Shown: piece by piece, positions 54,125 to 63,606 of the stretch
Numbering within the stretch: the stretch's first letter is position 1
Layout: every line of letters begins with the position of its first letter
Assembly (NCBI RefSeq): GCF_012034335.1
Contig: NZ_JAATHJ010000008.1
Span: 84,704 to 148,703 of the forward strand
Direction: 5' to 3'
Length of the DNA: 64,000 bases
Source: Alkalicoccus luteus
GTDB lineage: Bacteria > Bacillota > Bacilli > Bacillales > Salisediminibacteriaceae
Made by a program: the position numbers and the translations under genes
Notes under the pieces: generated by a model
The model's input: only the letters and a program-made list of their open reading frames with translations
Database searches by the model: none
Told to the model about the DNA's origin: nothing

Positions 54125-54748
54125 ATGCACAAACAAAAAAACATTTCGTATCAAACTGTATTTAAACGACCTTTAGATGTAGCCCTAGCATTAATAGCAT
54201 TATTTTTGTTAAGTCCTGTATTTTTAATTGTTGCACTATTAGTAAGAATGAAATTAGGTAAGCCAATTCTTTTTAAACAACAACGTCCGGGATTACATGG
54301 AGAGTTATTTACAATGTATAAATTTAGAACGATGTTAGATCAACATGATTCTAATGGGCAACAACTAGAGGACAAAGACCGACTTACAAGCTTTGGAAAA
54401 AAACTTAGAGCAACATCTTTAGATGAAATACCGGAGTTATTTAATATTCTAAAAGGCAATATGTCTATTGTTGGGCCGAGACCTCTATTGGTTGAATATT
54501 TACCCTTGTATAGTGAGTATGAAAAAAGACGTCATGAAGTAAAGCCAGGTTTAACAGGTTTAGCTCAAATTAACGGTCGCAATGCTATAAGTTGGGATGA
54601 GAAATTTGAATTTGATATCAACTATGTAGACAATATTACGTTGGCTAAAGATCTTAAAATTATGACTGCAACAGCTGTGAAAGTGTTGAGAAGGGATTCC
54701 ATTAACTCTAATTCATCAGCTACAATGGAACCTTATAAAGGAAAATAG
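54125..54748 (+). CDS. PglC/EpsL-type initiating sugar transferase
   Basis: A 207-residue monotopic phosphoglycosyl transferase that links a sugar-1-phosphate to undecaprenyl phosphate. The single re-entrant N-terminal helix is VALALIALFLLSPVFLIVAL. Catalytic parts: PILFKQQRPGLHGELFTMYK, FRTM, TSLDEIPELFNILKGNMSIV, VGPRPLLVEYLPLYS, VKPGLTGLAQINGRN. The minimal PglC form without extra spans usually acts on diacetylbacillosamine, matching the enzymes around it. It begins 3 bases after the aminotransferase stop. Confidence 0.94.
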   Translation: MHKQKNISYQTVFKRPLDVALALIALFLLSPVFLIVALLVRMKLGKPILFKQQRPGLHGELFTMYKFRTMLDQHDSNGQQLEDKDRLTSFGKKLRATSLDEIPELFNILKGNMSIVGPRPLLVEYLPLYSEYEKRRHEVKPGLTGLAQINGRNAISWDEKFEFDINYVDNITLAKDLKIMTATAVKVLRRDSINSNSSATMEPYKGK

Positions 54749-54764
54749 GAGAAATTGGTATCTT

Positions 54765-55391
54765 AAGAGAAACAAACTAATAATTATTGGATCTGGCGGG
54801 CACGGGAAAGTAATAGCAGATATTGCAATACAAACTCAAGAATGGGAAAATATATATTTTTTAGACGATCAAGAAATTGGTCCAGTTATGGGAATAAGCG
54901 TAGTTGGAAAAATGAATGAATATCACAAATATATTAAGTCGCACTATTTTATAGTAGGGATTGGTAACAATAGTATTAGAGAAAAAATTGTTAATGAACT
55001 TAATAATAGCCATGCTAAATTTGCAACTATAATTCATCCTAATGCTTGTATTGGTAGCGATGTAATTATTAATCATGGCACAGTAATAATGGCAGGCTCA
55101 ATCATTAACTCCTCTACTAGAATTGGTCATCATTCGATTATTAATACTGGGGCCAATGTCGATCACGATAATCTCATAATGAATTTTGTTCACATTTCTC
55201 CGGGGGTAAACTTAGCGGGAGGTGTTAAGGTTGGAACGAAAACTTGGTTAGGCATAGGTAGCAGTGTAATTAATAATATTGATATCCATTCTAACTGTAT
55301 TATTGGGGCCGGGTCAGTAGTAATTCATAATATTATTATAGAAGGAACGTACGTTGGTAGTCCCGCAAAGCTAATTAGGAAAAATAGTTAA
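54765..55391 (+). CDS. PglD/EpsM-type sugar O/N-acetyltransferase with lost or frameshifted start
   Basis: A left-handed beta-helix acetyltransferase, expected to N-acetylate the 4-amino sugar. The N-terminal PglD domain is readable from 54765 (KRNKLIIIGSGGHGKVIADI), and hexapeptide repeats run from about residue 85 (IIHPNACIGSDVIINHGTVI) to SPAKLIRKN. No ATG, GTG or TTG exists in this frame before the conserved region; the first in-frame ATG (54888) would remove the N-terminal domain. A TTG at 54755 with AGGAG upstream would read in if one T were missing from the TT at 54763-54764. So it is either a one-base indel or a rare start codon. It lies 16 bases after the transferase stop. Confidence 0.75.
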   Translation, partial: KRNKLIIIGSGGHGKVIADIAIQTQEWENIYFLDDQEIGPVMGISVVGKMNEYHKYIKSHYFIVGIGNNSIREKIVNELNNSHAKFATIIHPNACIGSDVIINHGTVIMAGSIINSSTRIGHHSIINTGANVDHDNLIMNFVHISPGVNLAGGVKVGTKTWLGIGSSVINNIDIHSNCIIGAGSVVIHNIIIEGTYVGSPAKLIRKNS

Positions 55392-55403
55392 GAAGGAGTT
55401 ATT

Positions 55404-56543
55404 ATGAAAATATTTATCTTAGGAAGCTACGGTCCGTCCTTAGTTAATTTTCGAGGAGATATGATAAAAGCGATGGTTGAGAGTGGACACGAGGTAATAG
55501 CGAGTGCCCCACATGATTATGAAGACTTACAAGCTCAAATAGCAGAATTAGGAGCTAAATATGTTCCTATAGAGATGGATCGAACTGGAATGAACCCTTT
55601 TAAAGATATTAAGCTGATAAAATCTCTCATCAAATTATTGAAGCAGGAAAGACCCGATTGTTTTTTATCGTATACGATAAAACCTAATATTTATGGAAGT
55701 ATTAGCGCATACTTTTGTGGGATCGAAAACATATATTCTATGATGACCGGCTCAGGGTCAATAATAAGAGGGGACTCATTAAAATTAAAAGTATTGCACA
55801 AAATACTTTTTAAATTATACAGATTTGCCTTTAGTAAATGCAGGACAATTTTTTTCTTGAACAAAGATGATTTGGAATTGTTTAAAAGAAATAAAATTAT
55901 ACGAGACGATAAGACCGTGATATTAGGAAGCTCCGGAGTCAATACCTTATTATTTAATAAACGTAAAATTACTAATACTAATACGTTTTTATTTGTAGCT
56001 AGATTAATAAAAGACAAAGGAATATATGAATTTTTAGAGGCAGCTACGGTTGCAAAAAAACAACGCCCAAATATGATCTTTAAAGTACTAGGTCCAATAG
56101 ATACTAATCCGACAGCAATCGGGCTTGAAGATTTAGAAGAATGGACTAACGCTGGTATTGTTGAATATCTAGGCGAAGCAAAAGACGTTAGACCATATAT
56201 TGAAAATAGTTTTGTTATAACATTACCTTCATATCACGAAGGGCAGGGAAGAGTACTCTTAGAAGCGATGTCAATGGGGCGCGCAGTATTAGCTACTAAC
56301 GTTCCTGGATGCAGACAAACTGTAGAAGACGGTATAACTGGTTATCTTGTTCCTAAAAAAAATGTAGAAGCACTAGCTAATAAGATGGTTCAAATGTACG
56401 ACAACCAACATGAAACGCAACAAATGGCTAAAGAAGGACATTTAGCCATCTTAAATAAATATGATGTTAGAAAAGTAAATCAAGTAATTTTAAAGAATAT
56501 GAATTTAGTTCAAGATCATAAAACTACTCACAAGTTAGGGTGA
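55404..56543 (+). CDS. GT4 glycosyltransferase (EpsD-like)
   Basis: A 379-residue GT-B fold glycosyltransferase. The N-terminal domain begins IFILGSYGPSLVNFRGDMIK, with the family's SYTIKPNIYGSISA near residue 95. The C-terminal domain shows FLFVARLIKDKGIYEFLEAA and the E-x7-E donor site in LPSYHEGQGRVLLEAMSMGR. These are the marks of N-acetylgalactosaminyl- or related transferases such as PglA and EpsD. AAGGAG lies before the ATG. It probably adds the second sugar to the lipid-linked bacillosamine. Acceptor and donor are inferred. Confidence 0.9.
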   Translation: MKIFILGSYGPSLVNFRGDMIKAMVESGHEVIASAPHDYEDLQAQIAELGAKYVPIEMDRTGMNPFKDIKLIKSLIKLLKQERPDCFLSYTIKPNIYGSISAYFCGIENIYSMMTGSGSIIRGDSLKLKVLHKILFKLYRFAFSKCRTIFFLNKDDLELFKRNKIIRDDKTVILGSSGVNTLLFNKRKITNTNTFLFVARLIKDKGIYEFLEAATVAKKQRPNMIFKVLGPIDTNPTAIGLEDLEEWTNAGIVEYLGEAKDVRPYIENSFVITLPSYHEGQGRVLLEAMSMGRAVLATNVPGCRQTVEDGITGYLVPKKNVEALANKMVQMYDNQHETQQMAKEGHLAILNKYDVRKVNQVILKNMNLVQDHKTTHKLG

Positions 56544-56549
56544 TAAAAA

Positions 56550-57926
56550 ATGAACATGTATGAAGATATAATAAAAGGTAAAGAGAAAATTTCAATAGTA
56601 GGTTTAGGATATGTTGGAATGCCGATTGCCATTGCTTTTGCCAAAAAAGTAAAAGTAATTGGTTTTGATGTTAATCAAGAGAAGATAAAGCTTTATAAAA
56701 ATGGAATAGACCCTACAAAAGAGGTGGGTAATAAAGCTATAAAAGATACTACTGTCGATTTCACTTCAAAAGATGATGAATTAAGTCGAGCAATATTTCA
56801 TATTGTAGCAGTTCCTACACCCGTCAATTCTGATCATACACCAGATCTAACACCAATCAAATCAGCAAGTGCAACTCTTGGAAGAAACCTGCAAAAAGGA
56901 TCAATCGTTATATTTGAATCTACAGTCTATCCTGGAGTTACAGAAGATGTATGTGTACCTATATTGGAAAAAGAGTCTGGTTTGAAGTGTGGTACGGATT
57001 TCAAAGTTGGGTATTCTCCAGAACGAATTAATCCGGGAGATAAAGTTCATAGACTGGAAACTATTACAAAAGTGGTTGCTGGAATGGATGAAGAAACGTT
57101 AAACATAGCAGCTAAAATCTACGAGTTAGTTGTAGATGCCGGAGTTCATAAAGCCGAAAATATAAAGGTAGCTGAAGCTGCTAAAGTAATTGAAAATGCT
57201 CAACGGGATATAAATATTGCCTTTATGAACGAGCTATCAATAATATTTGATAAAATGAACATTGATACTAACAGCGTTTTAAAAGCTGCAGGAACCAAAT
57301 GGAATTTTTTGAATTTTAGCCCTGGTTTAGTCGGAGGTCATTGTATTGGAGTAGACCCGTATTACCTTACTTATAAAGCCGAACAATTAGGATATCATTC
57401 TCAAATCATATTATCAGGCAGAAAGATTAATGATGATATGGGCAAATACATTGCAGAAAATACAGTGAAAAAAATGATTAAATCTAATAAACAAGTTAAA
57501 GGTTCTAAAGTAGTCATTTTTGGATTTACATTCAAAGAAAACACACCAGACGTACGTAATACTAAAGTGGTTGATATAATAAAAGAGCTTGAGGAATATG
57601 GGGTTCAAGTTCAAATTGTAGACCCAATAGCTGATCAGGAAGATTTATGGAATGAGTATAGTATTTCCGTTATAAATAGATCATCTGTAAAAAACGTTGA
57701 TGCATTGATTTTTGCAGTACCGCATCAAGAATTTGAAGATATTAAATTAGAAGAATTAGTAGAAATGTATGCTCCGAGTGTAAGTTACTACAACAAAGAT
57801 TTAGAAGTTGCCGCTACCGCAGAACTAAATACAACTGAAATAAAAGAAGATAGAGTATTGGTAGATGTTAAGGGTATGTTTAACAAAGAGGAAGCTGAAA
57901 AAAACTTTTTATATTGGAGGTTGTAA
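56550..57926 (+). CDS. TviB/WbpA-type UDP-N-acetylhexosamine 6-dehydrogenase
   Basis: A 458-residue NAD-dependent nucleotide-sugar dehydrogenase. It has [20 protein letters not shown] at the N-terminus, [69 protein letters not shown], and the active-site Cys in [20 protein letters not shown]. The C-terminal [20 protein letters not shown] is typical of the Vi-antigen TviB group, which oxidises UDP-GlcNAc to UDP-GlcNAc uronate. The next gene is the matching TviC-like epimerase, so the product is likely UDP-GalNAcA. It starts 6 bases after the preceding stop. Confidence 0.93.
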   Translation: MNMYEDIIKGKEKISIVGLGYVGMPIAIAFAKKVKVIGFDVNQEKIKLYKNGIDPTKEVGNKAIKDTTVDFTSKDDELSRAIFHIVAVPTPVNSDHTPDLTPIKSASATLGRNLQKGSIVIFESTVYPGVTEDVCVPILEKESGLKCGTDFKVGYSPERINPGDKVHRLETITKVVAGMDEETLNIAAKIYELVVDAGVHKAENIKVAEAAKVIENAQRDINIAFMNELSIIFDKMNIDTNSVLKAAGTKWNFLNFSPGLVGGHCIGVDPYYLTYKAEQLGYHSQIILSGRKINDDMGKYIAENTVKKMIKSNKQVKGSKVVIFGFTFKENTPDVRNTKVVDIIKELEEYGVQVQIVDPIADQEDLWNEYSISVINRSSVKNVDALIFAVPHQEFEDIKLEELVEMYAPSVSYYNKDLEVAATAELNTTEIKEDRVLVDVKGMFNKEEAEKNFLYWRL

Positions 57927-57927
57927 A

Positions 57928-58905
57928 ATGGGATATAAGGAATTAGATTTTCCTGCCAATAGCACTTTTTTAGTTACTGGCGCTGCAGGTTTTATTGGCT
58001 CAAATTTGGTTGAGGCTATTCTAGAAAAAGGATACAAAGTTATCGGGCTAGATAATTATTCAACTGGTAAAAAAGAAAATATAAAAAAGTTCATAAGCAA
58101 TCATAACTTTAAATTAATCGAAGGAGATATTGTTAATTTCGATACTTGTATGGATTCATGTAAAGGTGTAGATTATGTCCTCCATCAAGCTGCATGGGGA
58201 AGCGTACCTAGGAGTATTGAAATGCCAGTATTCTATGAAAAAGTAAATATAGGCGGAACTTTGAATATGCTTGAAGCTGCTAGACAAAATCATATAAAAA
58301 AATTCGTTTATGCCTCCAGTTCATCGGTTTATGGAGACGAGCCTACTTTACCCAAAAAGGAAGGGCGAGAAGGCAAATTATTATCACCTTATGCTCTTAC
58401 AAAAAAAGTAAACGAAGAATATGGTGAAATTTACTCAAAGCTATACAATTTAGATACATATGGATTGCGTTATTTTAATGTATTTGGTAGAAGACAAGAT
58501 CCTGATGGTGCATATGCAGCAGTCATACCTAAATTTATCAAACAGTTAAACTCTAATATTCAACCTACAATTTACGGCGATGGAAAGCAAAGTCGAGATT
58601 TTACTTATATAGAAAATGTTATTGAAGCAAATCTGAAAGCATGTTTAGCAAGCTCGAGAGTAGCTGGTCAATCATATAATATAGCATATGGTGGTAGGGA
58701 ATACATCGAGGATATTTACTACAAATTAAGTGAAGCTTTAGAAAAGGATATTGAACCAGAATTCACCGTCGATAGGAAAGGTGATATTAAACATAGTAAC
58801 GCCGATATTAGTAAAGCAAAATCTGAACTCAATTATAATCCGGAATGGGATTTTGAACTGGGCATAAAAGAAGCCATTGTGTGGTATAAGGAGAAATTAA
58901 TTTAA
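57928..58905 (+). CDS. TviC/WbpP-type UDP-N-acetylhexosamine(uronate) 4-epimerase
   Basis: A 325-residue extended SDR epimerase. Key parts are FLVTGAAGFIGSNLVEAILE, HQAAWGSVPRSIE, the catalytic SSSSVYG with Tyr-Lys in YALTKKVNEEY, and RYFNVFGRRQDPDGAYAAVI, a signature of the WbpP/TviC group that accepts N-acetylated and uronic UDP-sugars. With the preceding dehydrogenase it should give UDP-GalNAcA. ATG at 57928 is preferred to the frame opening at 57865 because GGAGG lies about 7 bases before it and the overlap with the dehydrogenase gene disappears. Its stop overlaps the next ATG. Confidence 0.92.
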   Translation: MGYKELDFPANSTFLVTGAAGFIGSNLVEAILEKGYKVIGLDNYSTGKKENIKKFISNHNFKLIEGDIVNFDTCMDSCKGVDYVLHQAAWGSVPRSIEMPVFYEKVNIGGTLNMLEAARQNHIKKFVYASSSSVYGDEPTLPKKEGREGKLLSPYALTKKVNEEYGEIYSKLYNLDTYGLRYFNVFGRRQDPDGAYAAVIPKFIKQLNSNIQPTIYGDGKQSRDFTYIENVIEANLKACLASSRVAGQSYNIAYGGREYIEDIYYKLSEALEKDIEPEFTVDRKGDIKHSNADISKAKSELNYNPEWDFELGIKEAIVWYKEKLI

Positions 58906-60059
58906 TGAAAACTTTATTTGTACATGATCATATATTTCCTAAAAAAGAGGGGAACTACTATGAATCATATGGTTTTGATGAAGAATTTATTGATAGGTAT
59001 ACTAGTTTTACTGATACTTTAGAGATTATAGGTAGAGAGAGAGAATTATATGGTGAAGTAAATGAATTAAAACGGATAGACCAGCATGCTACCTTTTATA
59101 CGATTCCAAACTTTAAGGTATTAAATAATACCAAAATTAAAAATACAGTTAATAATAAAATAAAAGAGTGTGATAATTTAATTATAAGATTGCCTAGTAT
59201 TATTGGTCTTTATGCATTATCAAAGGCAAAAAAGTATAAGAAACCTTTCTTTATAGAAGTTGTAGGGAATGCTTGGGATAGTTTGTGGAATCAAAGCTTG
59301 TCTAAAAAATTTATGGCCCCATTAGTAGATGTAATGTGTAAAAGGGCTATATTAGACGCGACTCATGTTGTTTACGTCACAAAAGAATATTTGCAGCAGA
59401 AGTATCCAACAAATGGGAAAAGTATAGCTTGTTCTAACGTTACAATAAATTCGATAGATAAAAATTTACTAAAACAAAGAACAGAAAAAATAAAAAAGTT
59501 AAGTTCTCATAATTTTGTATTAGGAACTTGCGCTACCTTAAATGTATACAAGGGTCAACAAGATGTTATTAAGGTAGTTTCAAAACTTAAATCCTTAGGA
59601 TATGAAATTAGATATGAATTAGTCGGAGGTGGTGATCCAAATTATTTAAAAAAATTAGCTAAAGAATATGGCGTTGAAGAGAATATCATTTTTATTGGGA
59701 GACTAAATCATAAAGAAGTATTTAAATGGTTAGATCAAATTGACTTATATTTACAACCGAGTCTAACTGAAGGATTGCCTCGAGCATTAATTGAAGCAAT
59801 GAGTAGAGGTTGTCCTGCTATAGGCTCTAACGCAGGTGGGATTCCAGAATTAATTGATAAAGACTATATATATCCTAAAGGGAAAAGTGAATTAGCTTTT
59901 AATATATTTAGAAAAATGCATATAGAAGATCTAAAACAACAATCGATTATCAATCAAGCCACATCACAACAATATATAAAGTCAATTTTAACTGAAAAAA
60001 GAGAAAAATTTTTTCATGAGTTTATAAAAGATATAAAAGAAAGGGGAGATAAAAATTGA
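58905..60059 (+). CDS. GT4-type glycosyltransferase
   Basis: A 384-residue GT-B fold glycosyltransferase. The N-terminal half is unusual (KTLFVHDHIFPKKEGNYYES) with IRLPSIIGLYALSKAKKYKK near 85-105. The C-terminal domain is typical: LGTCATLNVYKGQQDVIKVV, GRLNHKEVFKWLDQIDLYL and the donor-site QPSLTEGLPRALIEAMSRGC, with an E-x7-E arrangement. It follows the GalNAcA genes with a one-base stop/start overlap, and may add that or another sugar. The donor is not determinable. Confidence 0.9.
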   Translation: MKTLFVHDHIFPKKEGNYYESYGFDEEFIDRYTSFTDTLEIIGRERELYGEVNELKRIDQHATFYTIPNFKVLNNTKIKNTVNNKIKECDNLIIRLPSIIGLYALSKAKKYKKPFFIEVVGNAWDSLWNQSLSKKFMAPLVDVMCKRAILDATHVVYVTKEYLQQKYPTNGKSIACSNVTINSIDKNLLKQRTEKIKKLSSHNFVLGTCATLNVYKGQQDVIKVVSKLKSLGYEIRYELVGGGDPNYLKKLAKEYGVEENIIFIGRLNHKEVFKWLDQIDLYLQPSLTEGLPRALIEAMSRGCPAIGSNAGGIPELIDKDYIYPKGKSELAFNIFRKMHIEDLKQQSIINQATSQQYIKSILTEKREKFFHEFIKDIKERGDKN

Positions 60060-60581
60060 ATAAAATATTTATTAATTTTTTCCTTAGAGATATTCCTATA
60101 CACATAGTTAATTTAATAACAGGCTTACTACCTAATCATATGGTGACTAATAGAATTAGAGGGCTGTTCATAGGCCCTTTTTTAAAAACAACTGGTAAAA
60201 AAACTCCAAATAGGAAAGGGCGTCATAATTAATAATCCAGGCCAATTGTCCGTTGGGGATAATTGTTATTTATCACATTATTGTTATATTCAAGCAAAAG
60301 GAAACGTTGTTCTTGGTGATAATGTTATAATTGGTCCAATGTCAATTATTGCATCAAGTAATCACATTTTTAAGGACGGGCAAGTTACAAATAAAGGTGA
60401 AAGCCATCCCATAATTATTGAGAAAGGATCTTGGGCAGGAGCGCATGTTGTTATTACTTCTGGAGTAAAAGTAGGGGAGAGTGCATTAATTGCAGCGGGA
60501 GCAATTGTTACAAAAAATGTAGAAAAGCATAGCAGAGTTGCAGGAGTTCCTGCAAAGCAGCAATGTAGACATCTAAATTAA
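60056..60581 (+). pseudogene. Hexapeptide-repeat acyltransferase split by a one-base insertion in an A7 run
   Basis: A putative polysaccharide O-acetyltransferase broken into two frames. A TTG at 60056 with GGGGAG upstream starts NKIFINFFLRDIPIHIVNLI and runs to a stop at 60230. The conserved beta-helix part is in another frame to 60581 (IGKGVIINNPGQLSVGDNCY, HHIF-type region near SNHIFKDG, then HVVITSGVKVGESALI). If the seven A's at 60197-60203 were six, the frame would run through as TGKKLQIGKGVIINNPGQ, exactly what this family shows. So it is a homopolymer frameshift, either real (possibly phase-variable) or a sequencing error. A start within the second frame (60246) would lack the first coils. 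Confidence 0.75.
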
Positions 60582-60811
60582 TAATAACAATCAACTGGAA
60601 TTATATGATTCGCCAAGTATATAACAATTTCAGTCTAATAAATAGCTTCATAATTCAAAAGGTTAATAGCTTTTATAAGCTCATACATATTAAAAATCTC
60701 ATAGAAATTTATTATATAAAATTTGTGCAGTACTATATTATTATGTTGGTAATAATACACACGATTTATTACTTACCATTACTTTATAATTACAATTAGG
60801 AGTAGCTATAT

Positions 60812-62254
60812 ATGAATCACTATAGAGAAGTGCGAAGTAACCATTTAAAAGATGGTTTGTTAAACTCAGTTCGAATTATTATATTTATAATAGGTATTTC
60901 TTCAACTTTATACATTGCATACAATGTCAGTCATCCAGGTTATGATTATCTTTATTTACTGCCATTAATTTATAGCATACTCTTTACATATATTATATCC
61001 CCCATATTGTTCAAAAAGAAAAACATATTTTTAATAGTATTTTCAATTTACACTTTTGTAAGATATATCATTTTACCAACTCTAATTGTATATTCTAATC
61101 ATTATGATGGAAGGTCATCCATTCCGCCGTTAGACTCTTCATTCGAATTGGCCATATGGCTTTTGATTTACGAGATGATAATAATTTGTACTGTATTATA
61201 TTTATTGTTTAAAAATTGTGATTTAAACTCAGATATTCACACGCGAAAAATAAACGGCCCTAATAATTATTTTATTTATATCGTTTTTATATCAATAACT
61301 TTTATTCTTGTGTTATTACAACCGTCTACTTTACAATCTTTTTACTTTTTAATCCCTCCTGATGGATTAGTAAATTGGACAGAGGGCTCTTTAATTTCTT
61401 CGATAATTTTCTATTTTTTAGTAATTTCAAAATTTATAGTCTTTGTATTATTAATGTCTTTTTTTTATAAAAAATACTTATTAACGAATAGCAAAATATA
61501 CATATTATTGTCTTTCTTAGTAACATTTATGAATATTTTTATTATTTTTGGCTCAAACCGAGCTAATTTTATTATAACAGCTGTAGCTAGTATGGTGCTA
61601 TTTTACAAACTATATCCAAAACAAAGTAGAATAGCATCCATCGTACTTGTAATATTTATTATATTATCTGTTAGTTTAATTAGTGTTCATCGAGATCATG
61701 CTACATATACTGACGGAAATAATCAAATTGTAGATGTCACTAATACTCTTCAAATATATATGGGTGGTCCCTACAATGTAGCCATCGCAACAGAGGCTGC
61801 TAAGAATAATGAAGACGCTAGAAATATTATGAATTTTGGTTACGACATGCTGAGATCAACGTTAGGACCGAATTTGCTATTACAAGGCGTGGACTTAAAA
61901 TCATCAGCTAGTTACTTTAATGAAAGAATATATTTTGAGGAACATAATACTCAAATTATTCCCATGATAGGTCAAGGATACTTCTTTTTTGGATTTTTAT
62001 TTTCTCCTATTATAATGATTTCTTTTATGATTTTTGCTCGTATCTTGATAAATTATCAATATAATCAAGCTAGAATTGAACTTTATTTTTTTCTGACGAT
62101 AACAATTATAAGAATTGGCATATCTATGGGACAGAATGGTTCAATTTTAATGAATGATACTTCTTTTTTTCTGTTATTATTTATTTTCATATACTATTTT
62201 AATAATAGAATAGTTGTAAAAAAAAGGTCAAAAAATTCAAATCTAAATTATTAA
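60812..62254 (+). CDS. Wzy-type oligosaccharide repeat-unit polymerase
   Basis: A 480-residue polytopic membrane protein with about eleven or twelve hydrophobic spans, matching O-antigen/EPS polymerases that join lipid-linked repeat units outside the membrane. The sequence is poorly conserved as usual. Visible are ILSFLVTFMNIFIIFGSNRA, a large extracellular loop (~290-395, with MGGPYNVAIATEA and DMLRSTLGPNLLLQ), and IIPMIGQGYFFFGFLFSPII. AGGAG lies before the ATG. It stands directly before the flippase gene. The 230-bp gap upstream (60582-60811) is very A/T-rich and shows no supportable gene. Confidence 0.85.
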   Translation: MNHYREVRSNHLKDGLLNSVRIIIFIIGISSTLYIAYNVSHPGYDYLYLLPLIYSILFTYIISPILFKKKNIFLIVFSIYTFVRYIILPTLIVYSNHYDGRSSIPPLDSSFELAIWLLIYEMIIICTVLYLLFKNCDLNSDIHTRKINGPNNYFIYIVFISITFILVLLQPSTLQSFYFLIPPDGLVNWTEGSLISSIIFYFLVISKFIVFVLLMSFFYKKYLLTNSKIYILLSFLVTFMNIFIIFGSNRANFIITAVASMVLFYKLYPKQSRIASIVLVIFIILSVSLISVHRDHATYTDGNNQIVDVTNTLQIYMGGPYNVAIATEAAKNNEDARNIMNFGYDMLRSTLGPNLLLQGVDLKSSASYFNERIYFEEHNTQIIPMIGQGYFFFGFLFSPIIMISFMIFARILINYQYNQARIELYFFLTITIIRIGISMGQNGSILMNDTSFFLLLFIFIYYFNNRIVVKKRSKNSNLNY

Positions 62255-62376
62255 TATATTTCAAGTTAATTATCACAATTGTAATGATATATGATTACTT
62301 ACATTTACAGCGATGTATTATAATGCTTATTTAAATATATAAAGATATTCCATTTATTGAATTAAGAAAGGATTGT

Positions 62377-63606
62377 ATTGACATTATAAGTAAAATATCA
62401 TGGATTTTTGGAGCCAATTTAGTTGTAGCTTTTACAAAATGGTTGATTATCATTATTATTGCTAGAATACTAACACCTACAGATGTTGGGGCCTATGCAC
62501 TTGCCTTTGCTATTGGAGCACCAATAACCCTATTTGCTAACATGAAATTACGCTCATTATTTATTACTGAAGATTCTAAAAGTTTTTCCGATTATCTCTA
62601 TTCTAGATGCATACTTAATTTCGCTGCTTTTATATTACTTATGTTGATTGCTACAATAATTTATCCTCAACATTTTTATATAATATTTTTGGTCGGATTA
62701 ATGAAAATATTAGATCTTCAATCGGATATGTATTATGCTCTACCCCATAAAGAGGGAAATATGAATATTATAGGCAAACTTATGATAGTGAAACATGTTT
62801 TTACTTTATTTATATTTCTAGTATGTGTTTTAATAACGAACAATTTAATTCACTCGCTATTTTCTCAGTTAATAGCACAGTTATTATTTCTATACAGTGT
62901 AGAGAAAAAATATATAAGCACCAAATATACTCTAAATAATGAGAGCTTTGATACTTCAAAAATTCTTAGTGTTATTGTCGTTGGTATACCATTAGGTTTA
63001 GTGCAAATGATGACATCATTTAATGCCTCTTTTCCTAGATTTTTATTAGAATTTTATGAGTCAACGGAAGTTTTAGGATATTTTTCTGTTATAATATATG
63101 TATTACTTATAGGTAATATGATGATGAACGCAATTTCTCAAACTTTTTTACCATATTTATATAATAAAATTAAAAAGTTCGAGTATTATCATTTTCATAA
63201 ATTAATTTTTGTAAAACTGTCTTTGTTCTCAATGTTTTTAGGTATCATATTATTTTTATTATCACATTTCTTTGGAGAAGGATTTTTATTCATTGTTTAT
63301 GGTGAAAATTACGCTCAGTATTCTGATGTTTTAACTCTAATGAGTATTGCTTTAGCTATAAATATAGTGAGTTGGAATTTTGATACTGCATTACTTGCTA
63401 TGAGGTATATTAGTATTCAACCAAAAATTATATTTATAGTTCTTATTATTAGTTTAATAATCGGATACATCTTAATTAATAAATATGGTATTTATGGTGC
63501 AACTTACACTATAATTATTGCAAATTTATTACATTTAATACTTAGAGTGTTTTTTGTAAAAATTAGACTAAATATGTTAATCTCGGGTTCGACAGTTACT
63601 AGGTAA
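62377..63606 (+). CDS. Wzx-type polysaccharide flippase, non-standard start
   Basis: A polytopic membrane protein (409 residues from 62377), about ten to twelve spans, of the MOP/polysaccharide-synthesis flippase family that turns lipid-linked repeat units to the outer face. The family's N-terminal pattern is readable well before the first usual start codon: SKISWIFGANLVVAFTKWLI, then ARILTPTDVGAYALAFAIGA. The frame is open upstream to an ATT at 62377 with AAAGGA about 5 bases before it, so ATT may be the start; the TTG at 62443 would delete the first helix. The last seven residues come from the repeat that begins near 63584, so the natural C-terminus may be lost. Confidence 0.8.
   Translation: MDIISKISWIFGANLVVAFTKWLIIIIIARILTPTDVGAYALAFAIGAPITLFANMKLRSLFITEDSKSFSDYLYSRCILNFAAFILLMLIATIIYPQHFYIIFLVGLMKILDLQSDMYYALPHKEGNMNIIGKLMIVKHVFTLFIFLVCVLITNNLIHSLFSQLIAQLLFLYSVEKKYISTKYTLNNESFDTSKILSVIVVGIPLGLVQMMTSFNASFPRFLLEFYESTEVLGYFSVIIYVLLIGNMMMNAISQTFLPYLYNKIKKFEYYHFHKLIFVKLSLFSMFLGIILFLLSHFFGEGFLFIVYGENYAQYSDVLTLMSIALAINIVSWNFDTALLAMRYISIQPKIIFIVLIISLIIGYILINKYGIYGATYTIIIANLLHLILRVFFVKIRLNMLISGSTVTR

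Noticed and set aside
57865..57927. Longer start for the TviC-like epimerase
   Set aside because: It would overlap the dehydrogenase gene and has no ribosome site. GGAGG before 57928 decides the start.
60605..60799. 64-codon hydrophobic frame between the broken acetyltransferase and wzy
   Set aside because: Very A/T-rich, no ribosome site and no family resemblance.
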